Shown in pieces: positions 13,281 through 20,083 of a stretch of 26,315 nucleotides of DNA. The notes beneath the pieces are model-generated. The model did not search any database, was not told the origin of the DNA, and saw only the letters and a program-made list of their open reading frames with translations. This DNA is from DASPFV01 sp035620975. GTDB taxonomy: Bacteria; Acidobacteriota; Vicinamibacteria; Vicinamibacterales; 2-12-FULL-66-21. The position numbers were made by a program, and so were the translations under genes. The stretch is from assembly GCA_035620975.1 (NCBI GenBank), contig DASPFV010000218.1:1-26315 (forward strand), given 5' to 3'. Positions within the stretch are counted from its first letter, which is position 1. Each line of letters begins with the position of its first letter.

Positions 13281-15705
13281 AGGGCGCCAGGCCGCGCCCC
13301 TGCTGCCTCAGGATCGCGTCGCGCAGCGACGAGATCGTGCCGTCGGAGCCCGTGAACAGCCCCTCGGGATACCGCGCGTGCGTGAGCAGGTCGGCGTAGA
13401 TGCGGTCGCTCTGATAGAGGTTGAGACCGAGCCCGGCCAGGTACTGCAGCCGGAGGTTCCGATCGCGGTTGATCGCGGCGTCGCGCATCCAGTTGCCGAG
13501 CTCGGGTCCGCGACCGGCGTAGTTCGAGAAGAGATCGACCGCGGAGTAGAGTCCGATCTGGGCCAGCGACTGCGCGACGGGGGCCATCTCGGGGCGCGAG
13601 AGAAGCGCCTGCACGGCATCCACGTCGATGGGCCCCGCCTCGAGCTGGCCCATCAGCACGAGATCGTAGCCGCGGCCGTCCTGGGTATTGCCCCACACCA
13701 CGCCGTTCGGAAAGGCCTCCATGAACGTGGCGATCTCGCTCTTCACCGCATCGGTGCTGCTCTCGTACAGCTGCACGAACAGCGTGACGACGCCTCCCGG
13801 GTTCAGGTGCGCCTTGACGATCTCGAAGAACTCGCGCGTGTAGAGCATGGCGGCGCCCTTCACCCACGGATCCAGCGGATCCGACGTGATCGCGTCGAAC
13901 TTCTCGTCGGTCGTCATCAGGTAGTGCCGCGCGTCGTCGATGACGATCCGGGTTTTCGGGTTGCGGACGACGTCGAAGTTCTGCTCGGCGAAGTAGGTCG
14001 ACACGACGCGGGGAACCAGCGGCTCGATTTCGGCAATCGTCAGCTCGTCCAGCCGCGGATCGATCGAGACGGCGCCCGCCGTCACGCCGGCGCCGCAGCC
14101 GATGACGAGCACCCGCTTCGGCGACTTCGGAATCAGCGTCGTCATGTGCCCGAGCATCCGCTGGAGCCGCATGTCCTGCGGCTCGCTCGAGGCCTGCACC
14201 TTGCCGGCGTTGTGGTAGTTCAGGATGCCGCCGGGCAGCCGGGACACGGCGACCGATGCGTTCCACCCCTCGCCCATGTAGACGATCTCCATCGTCTGCA
14301 GCGCACGCGTGGCCGCGTAGCGCCCGTACGCCACGAGAATCCTGGGGATCTCGGGCACGTTCCGGGCGAGCAGCGCGGCGCAGACGGCGGCGGCCACAAT
14401 CGGCAGCATCCCCGCGAAGCCGGAACGCCGCTCGGTCTCGGGTGCGCCCTGAAGCGGCTCGAGCACCAGGAGGGCCGACAGGCCGCTGATGATGATGAGG
14501 GCCTGCTGGGCGTGCTGGCTGCCGAGCCAGGTCACGAGAATCAGACTGCCGCCCAGCGCGCCGACGATGGCGCCTACCGTGTTCGCAGCATAGACGCCGC
14601 CGACGAGCCGGCCGGGGTCCTGGCCGTCGGCGGCCACCGCGGCCAGCGCCAGAGGGAAGCTGGCCCCCCACAGAATGGCCGCGGGCAGCATGACCCAGAG
14701 TGCGCGCGCCAGATCGAGCTGGAAGTTGAACGCCGGGCTCGTCGCAATCGAGGGATCGATCGGCCAGAACGGCAGTGAGAGCGCCAGCTGATAGGAAGCC
14801 CAGGCGATGGCGCCGCACAGCGCCATCTGGCACCAGCCGAGCGCGACCCGGGGTCGCTGCAGGCCACGCGCCATCGCGGAGCCCAGACTGCTGCCGATTC
14901 CGATCCCCAGCAGGAACACCGCGAGGATGAGCGAGAACGTGTAGACCGTGGCCCCGAAGAGGAGCGACAGCAGGCGTGTCCAGATCACCTCGGCGGCCAG
15001 CGCCGTCATACCGGACAGCGCAATGGCGACGTAGACGACCGTGGATCCCGGCGCAGGCCGGACGGCGACCTGCCCGTCCACCGTGGCCTCGTGCGCCGCC
15101 ACCCGCGCGATCGCCAGCGCGACCACGGCGACCAGCACGTTGAGCGCGGCGGCCACGAACGTCGCGGTCGCCATGTCGTAGACGCGGAGCAGATGGAATC
15201 CGGCGAGCAGGCTGCCGATCACGGCGCCAACGGTATTGCCGCCGTAGAAGAACCCCAGCCAGGACACGCCCTGAGGAGAGGTTTTCACCCATCGCGACAT
15301 CGCGGGCAGCGTCGCGCCCATGAGGATCGTTGGCGGCAGCAGGATGAACCCGGCGGCCAGGCCGCGCAGCATGATCCCGAGCACTCCCGAGCCCGCCCAC
15401 GCCGTGTAGACGCTCGCAAGCAGCGGCATCCCGAACAGGACCAGGACGCCGATCGCGCCGATGCCCAGCTCGAGCCAGGCGTAGACCTTCAGGGGATGCT
15501 CCCGGGCGGAGATCAGCCGCGGCAGCACCAGGCTGCCGAGACACATGCCTCCCATGAACGTCCCGAGCAGCACGGCCAGGGACACGGCCGACGATCCGAT
15601 CACGAGCTGCAGCAGCTGGAACCAGACGACTTCGTAGATCAGGGCCGCGCAGCCGCTGCCGACGAAGAGCAGCAGCAGCGCCGGCGTGTAGCGGCGCGAG
15701 TGCAT
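13279..15705 (-). CDS. Multi-pass membrane protein fused to a spermidine-synthase-like domain
   Basis: A fused protein of 808 residues. Residues ~1-450 are membrane helices, an MFS-like or translocator-like half with an internal repeat: GSGCAALIYEVVWFQLLQLV (~17-36) resembles LSGMTALAAEVIWTRLLSLL (~230-249). Residues ~475-700 are a Rossmann aminopropyltransferase-like domain: RVLVIGCGAGVTAGAV (531-546), the acidic IAEIEP, IDDARHYLMTTDEKFDAI, and SDPLDPW at the active-site loop position, where true spermidine synthases have D-S-S/T-D-P. The catalytic loop is therefore altered, so polyamine synthesis is doubtful; other members of this fused group are of unknown function. The start is firm: ATG 15705 with AAGGGG six bases upstream. 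The ~110-residue end is a helical tail. It converges on the ABC gene and is divergent from the phosphatase. Confidence 0.88.
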   Translation of the reverse strand: MHSRRYTPALLLLFVGSGCAALIYEVVWFQLLQLVIGSSAVSLAVLLGTFMGGMCLGSLVLPRLISAREHPLKVYAWLELGIGAIGVLVLFGMPLLASVYTAWAGSGVLGIMLRGLAAGFILLPPTILMGATLPAMSRWVKTSPQGVSWLGFFYGGNTVGAVIGSLLAGFHLLRVYDMATATFVAAALNVLVAVVALAIARVAAHEATVDGQVAVRPAPGSTVVYVAIALSGMTALAAEVIWTRLLSLLFGATVYTFSLILAVFLLGIGIGSSLGSAMARGLQRPRVALGWCQMALCGAIAWASYQLALSLPFWPIDPSIATSPAFNFQLDLARALWVMLPAAILWGASFPLALAAVAADGQDPGRLVGGVYAANTVGAIVGALGGSLILVTWLGSQHAQQALIIISGLSALLVLEPLQGAPETERRSGFAGMLPIVAAAVCAALLARNVPEIPRILVAYGRYAATRALQTMEIVYMGEGWNASVAVSRLPGGILNYHNAGKVQASSEPQDMRLQRMLGHMTTLIPKSPKRVLVIGCGAGVTAGAVSIDPRLDELTIAEIEPLVPRVVSTYFAEQNFDVVRNPKTRIVIDDARHYLMTTDEKFDAITSDPLDPWVKGAAMLYTREFFEIVKAHLNPGGVVTLFVQLYESSTDAVKSEIATFMEAFPNGVVWGNTQDGRGYDLVLMGQLEAGPIDVDAVQALLSRPEMAPVAQSLAQIGLYSAVDLFSNYAGRGPELGNWMRDAAINRDRNLRLQYLAGLGLNLYQSDRIYADLLTHARYPEGLFTGSDGTISSLRDAILRQQGRGLAP

Positions 15706-15711
15706 CGGGAG

Positions 15712-15757
15712 CCCCTTGGTCGCAGGCAGAGCTCAAGATGCTATCACGATCATCGTG
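15712..15757 (-). promoter_or_regulatory. Start region of the fused gene: ribosome site, -10 box and operator-like palindrome
   Basis: On the minus strand, AAGGGG (15717-15712) lies six bases before the ATG. TAGCAT (15743-15738) could be a -10 box. Directly upstream of it, 15745-15757 is a perfect 13-base palindrome with one central base (CACGAT, C, ATCGTG), placed where the -10/-35 spacer would be. A protein bound there would block this promoter. The -35 region is poor, which suits a regulated promoter. Confidence 0.45.
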
Positions 15758-15885
15758 CCCTGGGCGCCATCGGTGCCCCGGGTGTGAGGGGTCCTCTCGA
15801 TGCGCGGATGCCGAGGGTGCCCGGGGTGCACTCGATGCGAGCGTGGCTCAGCCGGCTCTCTCTGGAAGCAGCGTGCCGCGGGCAG

Positions 15886-15891
15886 TATGAT
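15886..15891 (+). promoter_or_regulatory. Possible -10 box TATGAT, leaderless phosphatase mRNA
   Basis: TATGAT matches five of six consensus bases and ends seven bases before the ATG at 15899. It overlaps the alternative upstream ATG at 15887, which argues for 15899 as the true start. Confidence 0.5.
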
Positions 15892-15898
15892 CCGGCCT

Positions 15899-17092
15899 AT
15901 GCCTCTGCGTCGCGTCCCCCGGGTGGTGCTGGCGGTTGCCGCCTTGTTCGTTTTGGTGCCCGACCTGCCTGGCGTCCTGTCGGCCCGGCAGCCGGCCGAA
16001 CGGATTGTGGCCATTGCCGACATACATGGAGCCTACAAGGAGCTGACGACGCTTTTGCGCGCGGCGGGGCTCATCGACACGCAGGAGACCTGGACCGGCG
16101 GGCGGGCGGTGCTCGTGCAGACCGGCGACATCCTCGATCGCGGGGCCGAGGTCCGCGCCGTGCTCGACCTCCTGATGCGCCTGCAGGGGGAGGCGCGGCG
16201 CGCGGGCGGGCGCGTCGAGGTGGCCCTCGGCAACCACGAAGTCATGAACATCCTCCACGACTTCAGGGACGTTTCTCCCGAGGTCTACGCCGCCTTCGCC
16301 GATGCCCGCTCGGAGCAGCGCCGTGAGCGCGCCTTCTCCGACTACGTGTCACTGCTCAAGCGCCGTCAACCGGGCGCGCCGGCTCCCGACCGGGAGGCCT
16401 GGATGACCGCGCACCCCCCCGGCTTCGTGGAGTACACCGAGGCGCTCGCGCCGCGCGCGCGTTACGGCCGCTGGATCCGCGACCGGAAGGCCGCCGTGAA
16501 GGTGGGCGACACGCTCTTCATGCACGCCGGTATCGGACCCGAAACGCCCGGCAGCATCGACGACGTGAACCGGGCCGTCAAGAAGGAGATCGAGACGTTC
16601 GACGCACGGCGCGCGACGCTGGTGCAGGCGGGGCTGATCCGACCATTCTTCACCTTCCAGGAGATGCTGTCGGCAGTCGTCGCCGAGCTGCAGCAGCTGT
16701 CCGCGCTCATCCAGGCGAAGCAGCCCATCCCCGAGGACGTCACCCAGGAATACGTGGACGCCCTGCAGGGCCTGGCCAGAATGGACAAGTCGCCCCTCAT
16801 CACGGAGCAGGGTCCGTTGTGGTTCCGCGGATACGCGCAATGGCCCGAACAGAACGCCTCGCAGCTCGAAGCGGTGCTTCGCCGGCTCGGCGTCGCGCGG
16901 GTCGTCTGCGGACATACCCCCATCCCCAGCGGGATCACGCCGCGGTTCGACGGCCGGGTCATCCTCCTCGACACAGGAATGCTGACCAGCGTCTACAAGG
17001 GCCGGCCGTCCGCGCTCGAGATCCAGGGAAGCGAGCTGACCGCCATCTACGCCGACGGCCGCCAGCCGCTCGCCGCTGCCGTCGCGCGTTAG
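15899..17092 (+). CDS. Exported PPP-type metallophosphatase, Shelphs-like
   Basis: Two-metal phosphoesterase with the calcineurin-like fold; 397 residues. The front PLRRVPRVVLAVAALFVLVP is a signal peptide or anchor, so it acts outside the cytoplasm. The metal-binding motifs follow in order: IADIHGAYKE (D-x-H), QTGDILDRGAE (G-D-x-x-D-R-G), LGNHEVMN (G-N-H-E), MHAGIG, and VCGHTP near the end. The GDxxDRG and GNHE spelling is that of PPP-family Ser/Thr phosphatases rather than of the broader phosphoesterases, and bacterial members with a signal peptide resemble the Shewanella-like group. The substrate may be phosphoprotein or another phosphoester; this cannot be settled here. ATG 15899 was chosen over 15887 because of the -10-like box. 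It converges on the NPP gene with seven bases between the stops. Confidence 0.88.
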   Translation: MPLRRVPRVVLAVAALFVLVPDLPGVLSARQPAERIVAIADIHGAYKELTTLLRAAGLIDTQETWTGGRAVLVQTGDILDRGAEVRAVLDLLMRLQGEARRAGGRVEVALGNHEVMNILHDFRDVSPEVYAAFADARSEQRRERAFSDYVSLLKRRQPGAPAPDREAWMTAHPPGFVEYTEALAPRARYGRWIRDRKAAVKVGDTLFMHAGIGPETPGSIDDVNRAVKKEIETFDARRATLVQAGLIRPFFTFQEMLSAVVAELQQLSALIQAKQPIPEDVTQEYVDALQGLARMDKSPLITEQGPLWFRGYAQWPEQNASQLEAVLRRLGVARVVCGHTPIPSGITPRFDGRVILLDTGMLTSVYKGRPSALEIQGSELTAIYADGRQPLAAAVAR

Positions 17093-17117
17093 CACCCGTT
17101 TACCGCCCGGCAGCGGC
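17072..17117. terminator. Inverted repeat spanning two convergent stop codons
   Basis: GCCGCTGCCG at 17072-17081 pairs perfectly with 17108-17117 around a 26-base loop that holds the stop codons of both the phosphatase and the NPP gene. Its size and placement mirror the repeat at 10969-11013. No T run on either strand. Confidence 0.4.
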
Positions 17118-18446
17118 TGGTGCCATCACCTGCTCACGGATCAGACCGGGCCGGCCGTCGAGATCCGGCGCAGGGACGAGGCCCAGCACCTCGGCGAGGA
17201 ACGGGTACACGTCCACGTTCTCGACCGCGGGAATCCTGGCACCGGCACGCACGCCCGGACCCATCACCGCGAAGATGCCGTGCATCGACGGCAGGGCCGG
17301 ATCCCAGCCGTGCATTCCCATCGGCTCCTTCCGCGTGATCCGGGCGATGGCCTCGGCCCGGTCGATTCGGAAGCCCTCGTCCATGATCACGACGACATCG
17401 CCAATGCGCGGGTCGGCGCGGTAGTGCAGGCGCGCCGGCACCTCCCCCCGCACGTACGCGCGGCCGTGCGTCAGGTTCCGGTTCAGCGCGTCGCGAACCG
17501 CCCGTGCACGCCCGGGTCCGCCATCGACGTGGAGGCTGGCCACCGGGCCGCCTGCCGGCAGCCGGACACCCGTCATGTCGATCAGCCGGTCGATCGCGAC
17601 CATCTGCGAGACGCTCGTCTCCGTCATGCCATGATCGGACGTCAGGACGATGAATACCTGCCCCCGGGCCGGGAGCGCCGCCAGGCCGTCCAGCAGCCGG
17701 CCCAGCGCGGCATCCACGGCGCGGATGGCCGTCGAGACGCTTTCGGTCCCGAGCTGGTGCCGGTGTGAAGCGGCATCGACGTCGCTCAGGTACAGCGTGA
17801 TCATGCGTGGACGGGTGTCGTCCGGCAGACCGAGCCACTCGAGCACCGTGTCCACACGTTCGGCGTTGGGGACGGCCCCATCGTATCTGGCCCACCGCGT
17901 CGGCCGGATACCACCGATGGCGGCTTCCGAGCCCGGCCAGAAGTAGCAGGCCGCCACCATGCCCTGTCGTTCGGCGGTGATCCAGATGGGTTCGCCGCGG
18001 TACCACGTGCCATCCCCGACCGCGGCCGGATCGCGCAGCGAGTAGACCTGCTGTCGCCCGGGATCGAAGAACACGTTGGAGACGAGGCCGTGGCGATCGG
18101 GCCGCAGCCCCGTGACCAGCGAGTAGTGGTTGGGGAACGTCAGCGTCGGAAAAACCGGAATCAGCGCGGCAGCGCGGGCGCCGCGCTCGAGCACGCGCCT
18201 GACGTTCGGCACGTCCGATCGATCGAGGTAGTCGGCGCGGAATCCGTCGACCGAGATCAGCACGACGCTGGGCTTGCCGCGGTGGACGGGAGCGTTCACG
18301 CCGCCGCTGCCGGTCGCGACCGGCGCACCCTCGGCCGACGCGAGCGCGGGGCTCGGCGTCTGAGCCGGAGCGTTCGCCAGCGACAGCAGCACGGCCGCCA
18401 CGGCCGCCAGCCGCCGGAGCGCGGCGGGACGCGTCAGTGCTGCCAT
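17100..18446 (-). CDS. Secreted NPP-type phosphodiesterase/pyrophosphatase (alkaline phosphatase superfamily)
   Basis: Two-zinc enzyme of the nucleotide pyrophosphatase/phosphodiesterase group, 448 residues, exported: the front AALRRLAAVAAVLLSLANAP is a signal peptide. Key residues: Asp in VLISVDGFRADYL, the nucleophile Thr in FPTLTFPNHYSLVTG (the T-F-P-N-H motif is the NPP signature; alkaline phosphatases have serine), Asp and His in LSDVDAASHRHQ, Asp-His in TSDHGM, and the last His in MGMHGWDP. All metal ligands look present, so it should be active on nucleotide or lipid phosphodiesters. ATG 18446 overlaps the hexosaminidase gene by 13 bases and replaces an upstream start at 18533 that would spoil the signal peptide. 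The pair is probably one transcript. Confidence 0.92.
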   Translation of the reverse strand: MAALTRPAALRRLAAVAAVLLSLANAPAQTPSPALASAEGAPVATGSGGVNAPVHRGKPSVVLISVDGFRADYLDRSDVPNVRRVLERGARAAALIPVFPTLTFPNHYSLVTGLRPDRHGLVSNVFFDPGRQQVYSLRDPAAVGDGTWYRGEPIWITAERQGMVAACYFWPGSEAAIGGIRPTRWARYDGAVPNAERVDTVLEWLGLPDDTRPRMITLYLSDVDAASHRHQLGTESVSTAIRAVDAALGRLLDGLAALPARGQVFIVLTSDHGMTETSVSQMVAIDRLIDMTGVRLPAGGPVASLHVDGGPGRARAVRDALNRNLTHGRAYVRGEVPARLHYRADPRIGDVVVIMDEGFRIDRAEAIARITRKEPMGMHGWDPALPSMHGIFAVMGPGVRAGARIPAVENVDVYPFLAEVLGLVPAPDLDGRPGLIREQVMAPAAAGR

Positions 18447-19990
18447 GGAACCTGCGGCGAGCGATAGAAATTGATGCCCAGGGCGGACCATCGCGGGGCC
18501 TGCCGGCCGAGCCGGCTCGCGAAGTCGTCCCATCCCCGGCGTTCCGGTCGGCTCCAGGCAATTTCCGCCACGGCGGCAAGCCGCGGGAACGCGAGGAACT
18601 CCAGGTCACGGAGGCTCGCCACCGTTTCCGTCCAGAGTGGAGCCTCGATCCCGAGGACCGCCGCCTCGGGCACGCCCGGCACGTAAGTGGAGGGCTCCCA
18701 CTCGTACGCGTCCCGCACTTCGATGATGGCCGCCCAGTTCAGCCCGATCGGCGTCGTCGGCGTGTATTTCATGTCCAGATAGACGCGATCCGCCGGCGAC
18801 AAGATGATCTTCACCCCTTTCTCGACGGCCTCCTTCGGCGTCTCCTTCGGCCGCCAGTGCTGCACGATGGACGTGGGCTTCAGCGCCACCGGTGAGACTT
18901 CGTCCCAGCCGACCATCTGTTTGCCGTGCGACTGCACGATGTCCTGCACGCGTTCGATGAACTGTCGGTACTGGGCCGGGCTCAACGTCTTCACCTCGTC
19001 GCCGCCGATGTGGAAGTACGGCCCGGGCGTCAGAGCGGAGATCTCGCGGACGAAGGCGTCGATGAACGTGTAGGTCGTCTCGCTCTCCACGCAGAACGCG
19101 CTGAAGCCGACCTCGATCCCGGTGTACGGCTCACGCGCCTTGCCGTCGCAGTTCAGCTCGGCGTACGACGCGAGCGCGGCATTCGTGTGGCCCGGCATGT
19201 CGATCTCCGGCACGATCGTGATGAACCGCTCATTCGCGTACTGGACGATCTCGGTGTACTGCGCCTGCGTGTAGAAGCCGCCCGATCCCCCGCCGACCTC
19301 GGTGCTGCCGCCATGCGCGGTCAGACGCGGCCAGCTCTTGATCTCGATCCGCCAGCCCTGATCGTCGGACAGATGGAGATGCAGCCGGTTCAGCTTCAGC
19401 ATGGCGACGAGATCGATGTAGCGCTGGACTTCTCCCACGTCGAAGAAGTGCCGCGCCACGTCGAGCATGGCGCCGCGCCAGCCGAACCGGGGGCCGTCGA
19501 CGACGTGCAGCGGCCGCACGGTCACTGCCTTCGGCCTCGACGCTTCGTACTCGACGTCGACCGGCAGGTGCTGCCGGAGCGTCTGGACACCGTAGAACAG
19601 GCCCGCCGCGTCCCCGCCGCGAATCTGGACGCCCGAGGCGGCCACGGTCAGCGTGTAGTGTTCGGGCCGCAGGCCGGGATCGATGGCGAGCACGATGGCC
19701 GCGCCGGCCCCTGGTGGATCCGGTACCACTTTCGGCGGCGGGACCGTGGCGGTGGCGATCAGGTCCGCGAGGAAGCGGCCGACGAACGCCGCACGCGCAT
19801 CATGGGGCGGAACCACGATGACCGAGTCCGGCGACACGGTGAACGGCTCGCCTTCCGGCATCTCGACGGACGCAGGCTGGGGAATCAGGCTGGACATGGC
19901 GGACGGCTGCCGCGGCGCGAGGGTCGGCTTGGGACCCGGCGCGCACGTGGTCGCGAGGACGACAGACACCACTGACAGACGGCGGAACAT
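18434..19990 (-). CDS. Beta-N-acetylhexosaminidase, GH20
   Basis: Exported glycosidase that removes terminal N-acetylglucosamine or N-acetylgalactosamine from chitin-type or glycan chains. It has 518 residues. The front FRRLSVVSVVLATTC is an export signal, with Cys16 a possible but non-standard lipid site. Residues ~35-155 are the GH20b alpha/beta domain, and the (beta/alpha)8 barrel starts at GWRGAMLDVARHFF (~170-183). It carries LHLHLSDDQGWRIEI, PEIDMPGHT, and the catalytic Asp-Glu pair D331-E332 in FHIGGDEV, where substrate-assisted catalysis is done by the neighbouring Asp. GWDEVSP, then further barrel strands, follow. The start at 19990 is backed by a promoter six bases before it. It overlaps the NPP gene. 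Chitin, peptidoglycan fragments or host glycans are possible substrates. Confidence 0.95.
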   Translation of the reverse strand: MFRRLSVVSVVLATTCAPGPKPTLAPRQPSAMSSLIPQPASVEMPEGEPFTVSPDSVIVVPPHDARAAFVGRFLADLIATATVPPPKVVPDPPGAGAAIVLAIDPGLRPEHYTLTVAASGVQIRGGDAAGLFYGVQTLRQHLPVDVEYEASRPKAVTVRPLHVVDGPRFGWRGAMLDVARHFFDVGEVQRYIDLVAMLKLNRLHLHLSDDQGWRIEIKSWPRLTAHGGSTEVGGGSGGFYTQAQYTEIVQYANERFITIVPEIDMPGHTNAALASYAELNCDGKAREPYTGIEVGFSAFCVESETTYTFIDAFVREISALTPGPYFHIGGDEVKTLSPAQYRQFIERVQDIVQSHGKQMVGWDEVSPVALKPTSIVQHWRPKETPKEAVEKGVKIILSPADRVYLDMKYTPTTPIGLNWAAIIEVRDAYEWEPSTYVPGVPEAAVLGIEAPLWTETVASLRDLEFLAFPRLAAVAEIAWSRPERRGWDDFASRLGRQAPRWSALGINFYRSPQVPWQH

Positions 19991-19996
19991 GGTCGC

Positions 19997-20025
19997 AGTC
20001 TAACTGATCGTGCTTTCAGGGTCAG
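19997..20025 (-). promoter_or_regulatory. Candidate promoter of the hexosaminidase-NPP unit, leaderless
   Basis: Minus strand CTGACC (20025-20020), 17 bases, TAGACT (20002-19997), then six bases to the ATG at 19990. The -35 matches four of six consensus bases at ideal spacing. The -35 box lies at the edge of the 7-bp repeat array. Confidence 0.5.
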
Positions 20026-20077
20026 GGGTTCAGCGTGCTCAAGGTTCAGGGCTCAGGGTTCAAGGTTCCTGGGTCCC
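20020..20077 (+). repeat. Degenerate 7-bp repeat array (GGTTCAG type)
   Basis: Words such as GGTTCAG, GGCTCAG, GGTTCAA, GGTTCCT and GGGTCCC follow each other at period seven from 20043 to 20077, with three more units at 20020-20040 offset by two bases. The decay continues past 20084 into the last codons of the Hsp70 gene. It belongs to the same word family as 13232-13259. Confidence 0.75.
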
Positions 20078-20083
20078 GAGGTT

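Noticed and set aside
13261..14778. 505-codon plus-strand open frame opposite the fused spermidine-synthase gene
   Set aside because: The minus strand has membrane helices and a Rossmann motif; the plus-strand translation has no hydrophobic or domain pattern.
13226..15736. 836-codon minus-strand frame over the fused gene
   Set aside because: It is a shadow in another frame: Arg/Ala-rich with no membrane segments. The real frame is 13279-15705.
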